Shown here piece by piece: positions 5,100-5,354 of a DNA stretch of 5,354 nucleotides (the stretch's first letter is position 1; each line of letters opens with the position of its first letter). The stretch spans positions 1 through 5,354 of the forward strand of contig JAJAYM010000192.1 in NCBI GenBank assembly GCA_027117675.1, given 5' to 3'. Source of the DNA: Actinomycetes bacterium (lineage in GTDB: Bacteria > Actinomycetota > Actinomycetes > JAHEKZ01). Below the pieces are notes generated by a model that saw only the letters and a list, made by a program, of their open reading frames with translations, made no database searches and was not told the origin of the DNA. Position numbers and translations under genes: made by a program.

Positions 5100-5320
5100 G
5101 ACGACACCCCTGGGATCTCGACAATGAAACACGCCCCACCGCCGTCGGCCTCCTCATACCAACACGCACCGCCGTGTGCCAAGACGTGGTCGCGTACGAG
5201 TGCGAGGCCTAGCCCCGTCCCCCCGCTCGACGCCCGGCTCGGCGTCGACGCCCCCCGCCAGAAGCGATCAAAAAAGGCTTCCCGCTCTTCAGACCGCACA
5301 CCACGGCCGGGAAGAGTGTG
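5096..5320 (-). CDS. Sensor histidine kinase, C-terminal ATP-binding part (partial, frame broken at right edge)
   Basis: This is the end of a HATPase_c domain. Counting from a GTG at 5299, the F box is FFDRFWRG (9-16) and the G2 box is GTGLGLALVRDH (27-38). The closing strands are HGGACWYEEADGGGACFIVEIPG (42-64). Such domains phosphorylate a partner response regulator through the kinase's own His. The H box, N box and sensor domain are absent from the window. Upstream of 5299 the frame continues as HTLPGRGV, matching only the GxG part of the G1 box and lacking its Asp, then meets TAA at 5321-5323. A frame shifted by one base stays open to the window end (GGVGVVIN), like the strand before G1. 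The GTG at 5299 is therefore unlikely to be a true start. This is either a frameshifted gene or a sequence or assembly error at the edge. Its stop overlaps the lipoprotein start, indicating translational coupling. Confidence 0.8.
   Translation of the reverse strand, partial: HTLPGRGVRSEEREAFFDRFWRGASTPSRASSGGTGLGLALVRDHVLAHGGACWYEEADGGGACFIVEIPGVSS
5107..5111 (-). promoter_or_regulatory. Shine-Dalgarno (AGGGG) fixing the GerMN lipoprotein start
   Basis: AGGGG on the minus strand, 7 bases before the GTG at 5099, lies inside the last codons of the kinase. It decides the lipoprotein start in favour of 5099 over the upstream GTG at 5132. Confidence 0.7.
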
Positions 5321-5354
5321 TTAATCACAACACCCACCCCACCAGACACACATC

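Overview
This window is high-GC DNA with an actinobacterial character. The D-aminoacyl-tRNA deacylase matches the streptomycete style (SQFTLYAD, then GRRPSW, then SLTNDGPRT). There is a GerMN-type lipoprotein directly after a sensor kinase, the codons strongly favour G or C in third position, and one promoter has a TANNNT -10 box followed immediately by a possible leaderless GTG. Genus and family cannot be read from the sequence. Both ends cut through genes, so this may be an interior slice or a whole short contig.

Layout. Bases 1-281 hold the 3' end of an unrecognised gene whose product ends in a Pro/Ala-rich, then Lys/Arg-rich, tail. A 114-base gap leads to dtd (396-821, +). Dtd converges with a two-gene minus-strand unit: a GAF-domain protein (2476 down to 1844), then 35 bases later a membrane-anchored protein with five Asp-box (BNR) repeats (1808 down to 861). 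A 254-base divergent control region (2477-2730) separates the GAF gene from a gamma-glutamyltransferase-family gene (2731-4311, +). It holds a perfect 8+8 inverted repeat, an overlapping alternative hairpin, a smaller palindrome, a TANNNT box and a possible 10-codon leaderless reading frame overlapping the transferase start as ATGA. The transferase converges with a second minus-strand pair: a sensor histidine kinase C-terminus (from 5320) and, overlapping it by GTGA, a GerMN lipoprotein (5099 down to 4506). The convergent gap 4312-4505 is G-rich, with a 12-base tandem repeat, five CACGT cores and a canonical four-tract G-quadruplex motif.

How the genes work together. Dtd is translation quality control. 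The kinase and lipoprotein look like an envelope-sensing two-component module whose response regulator would lie outside the window. The GAF and Asp-box genes form a likely operon of unknown role. The transferase should be a cytoplasmic Ntn-hydrolase of the YwrD-like type acting on gamma-glutamyl or related amides. I see no mobile element, CRISPR array, rRNA or tRNA, and no clear new multi-gene system. The observations most worth checking are the ggt leader, the Dtd lacking its usual Arg7, the G-quadruplex gap and the broken kinase frame at the right edge.
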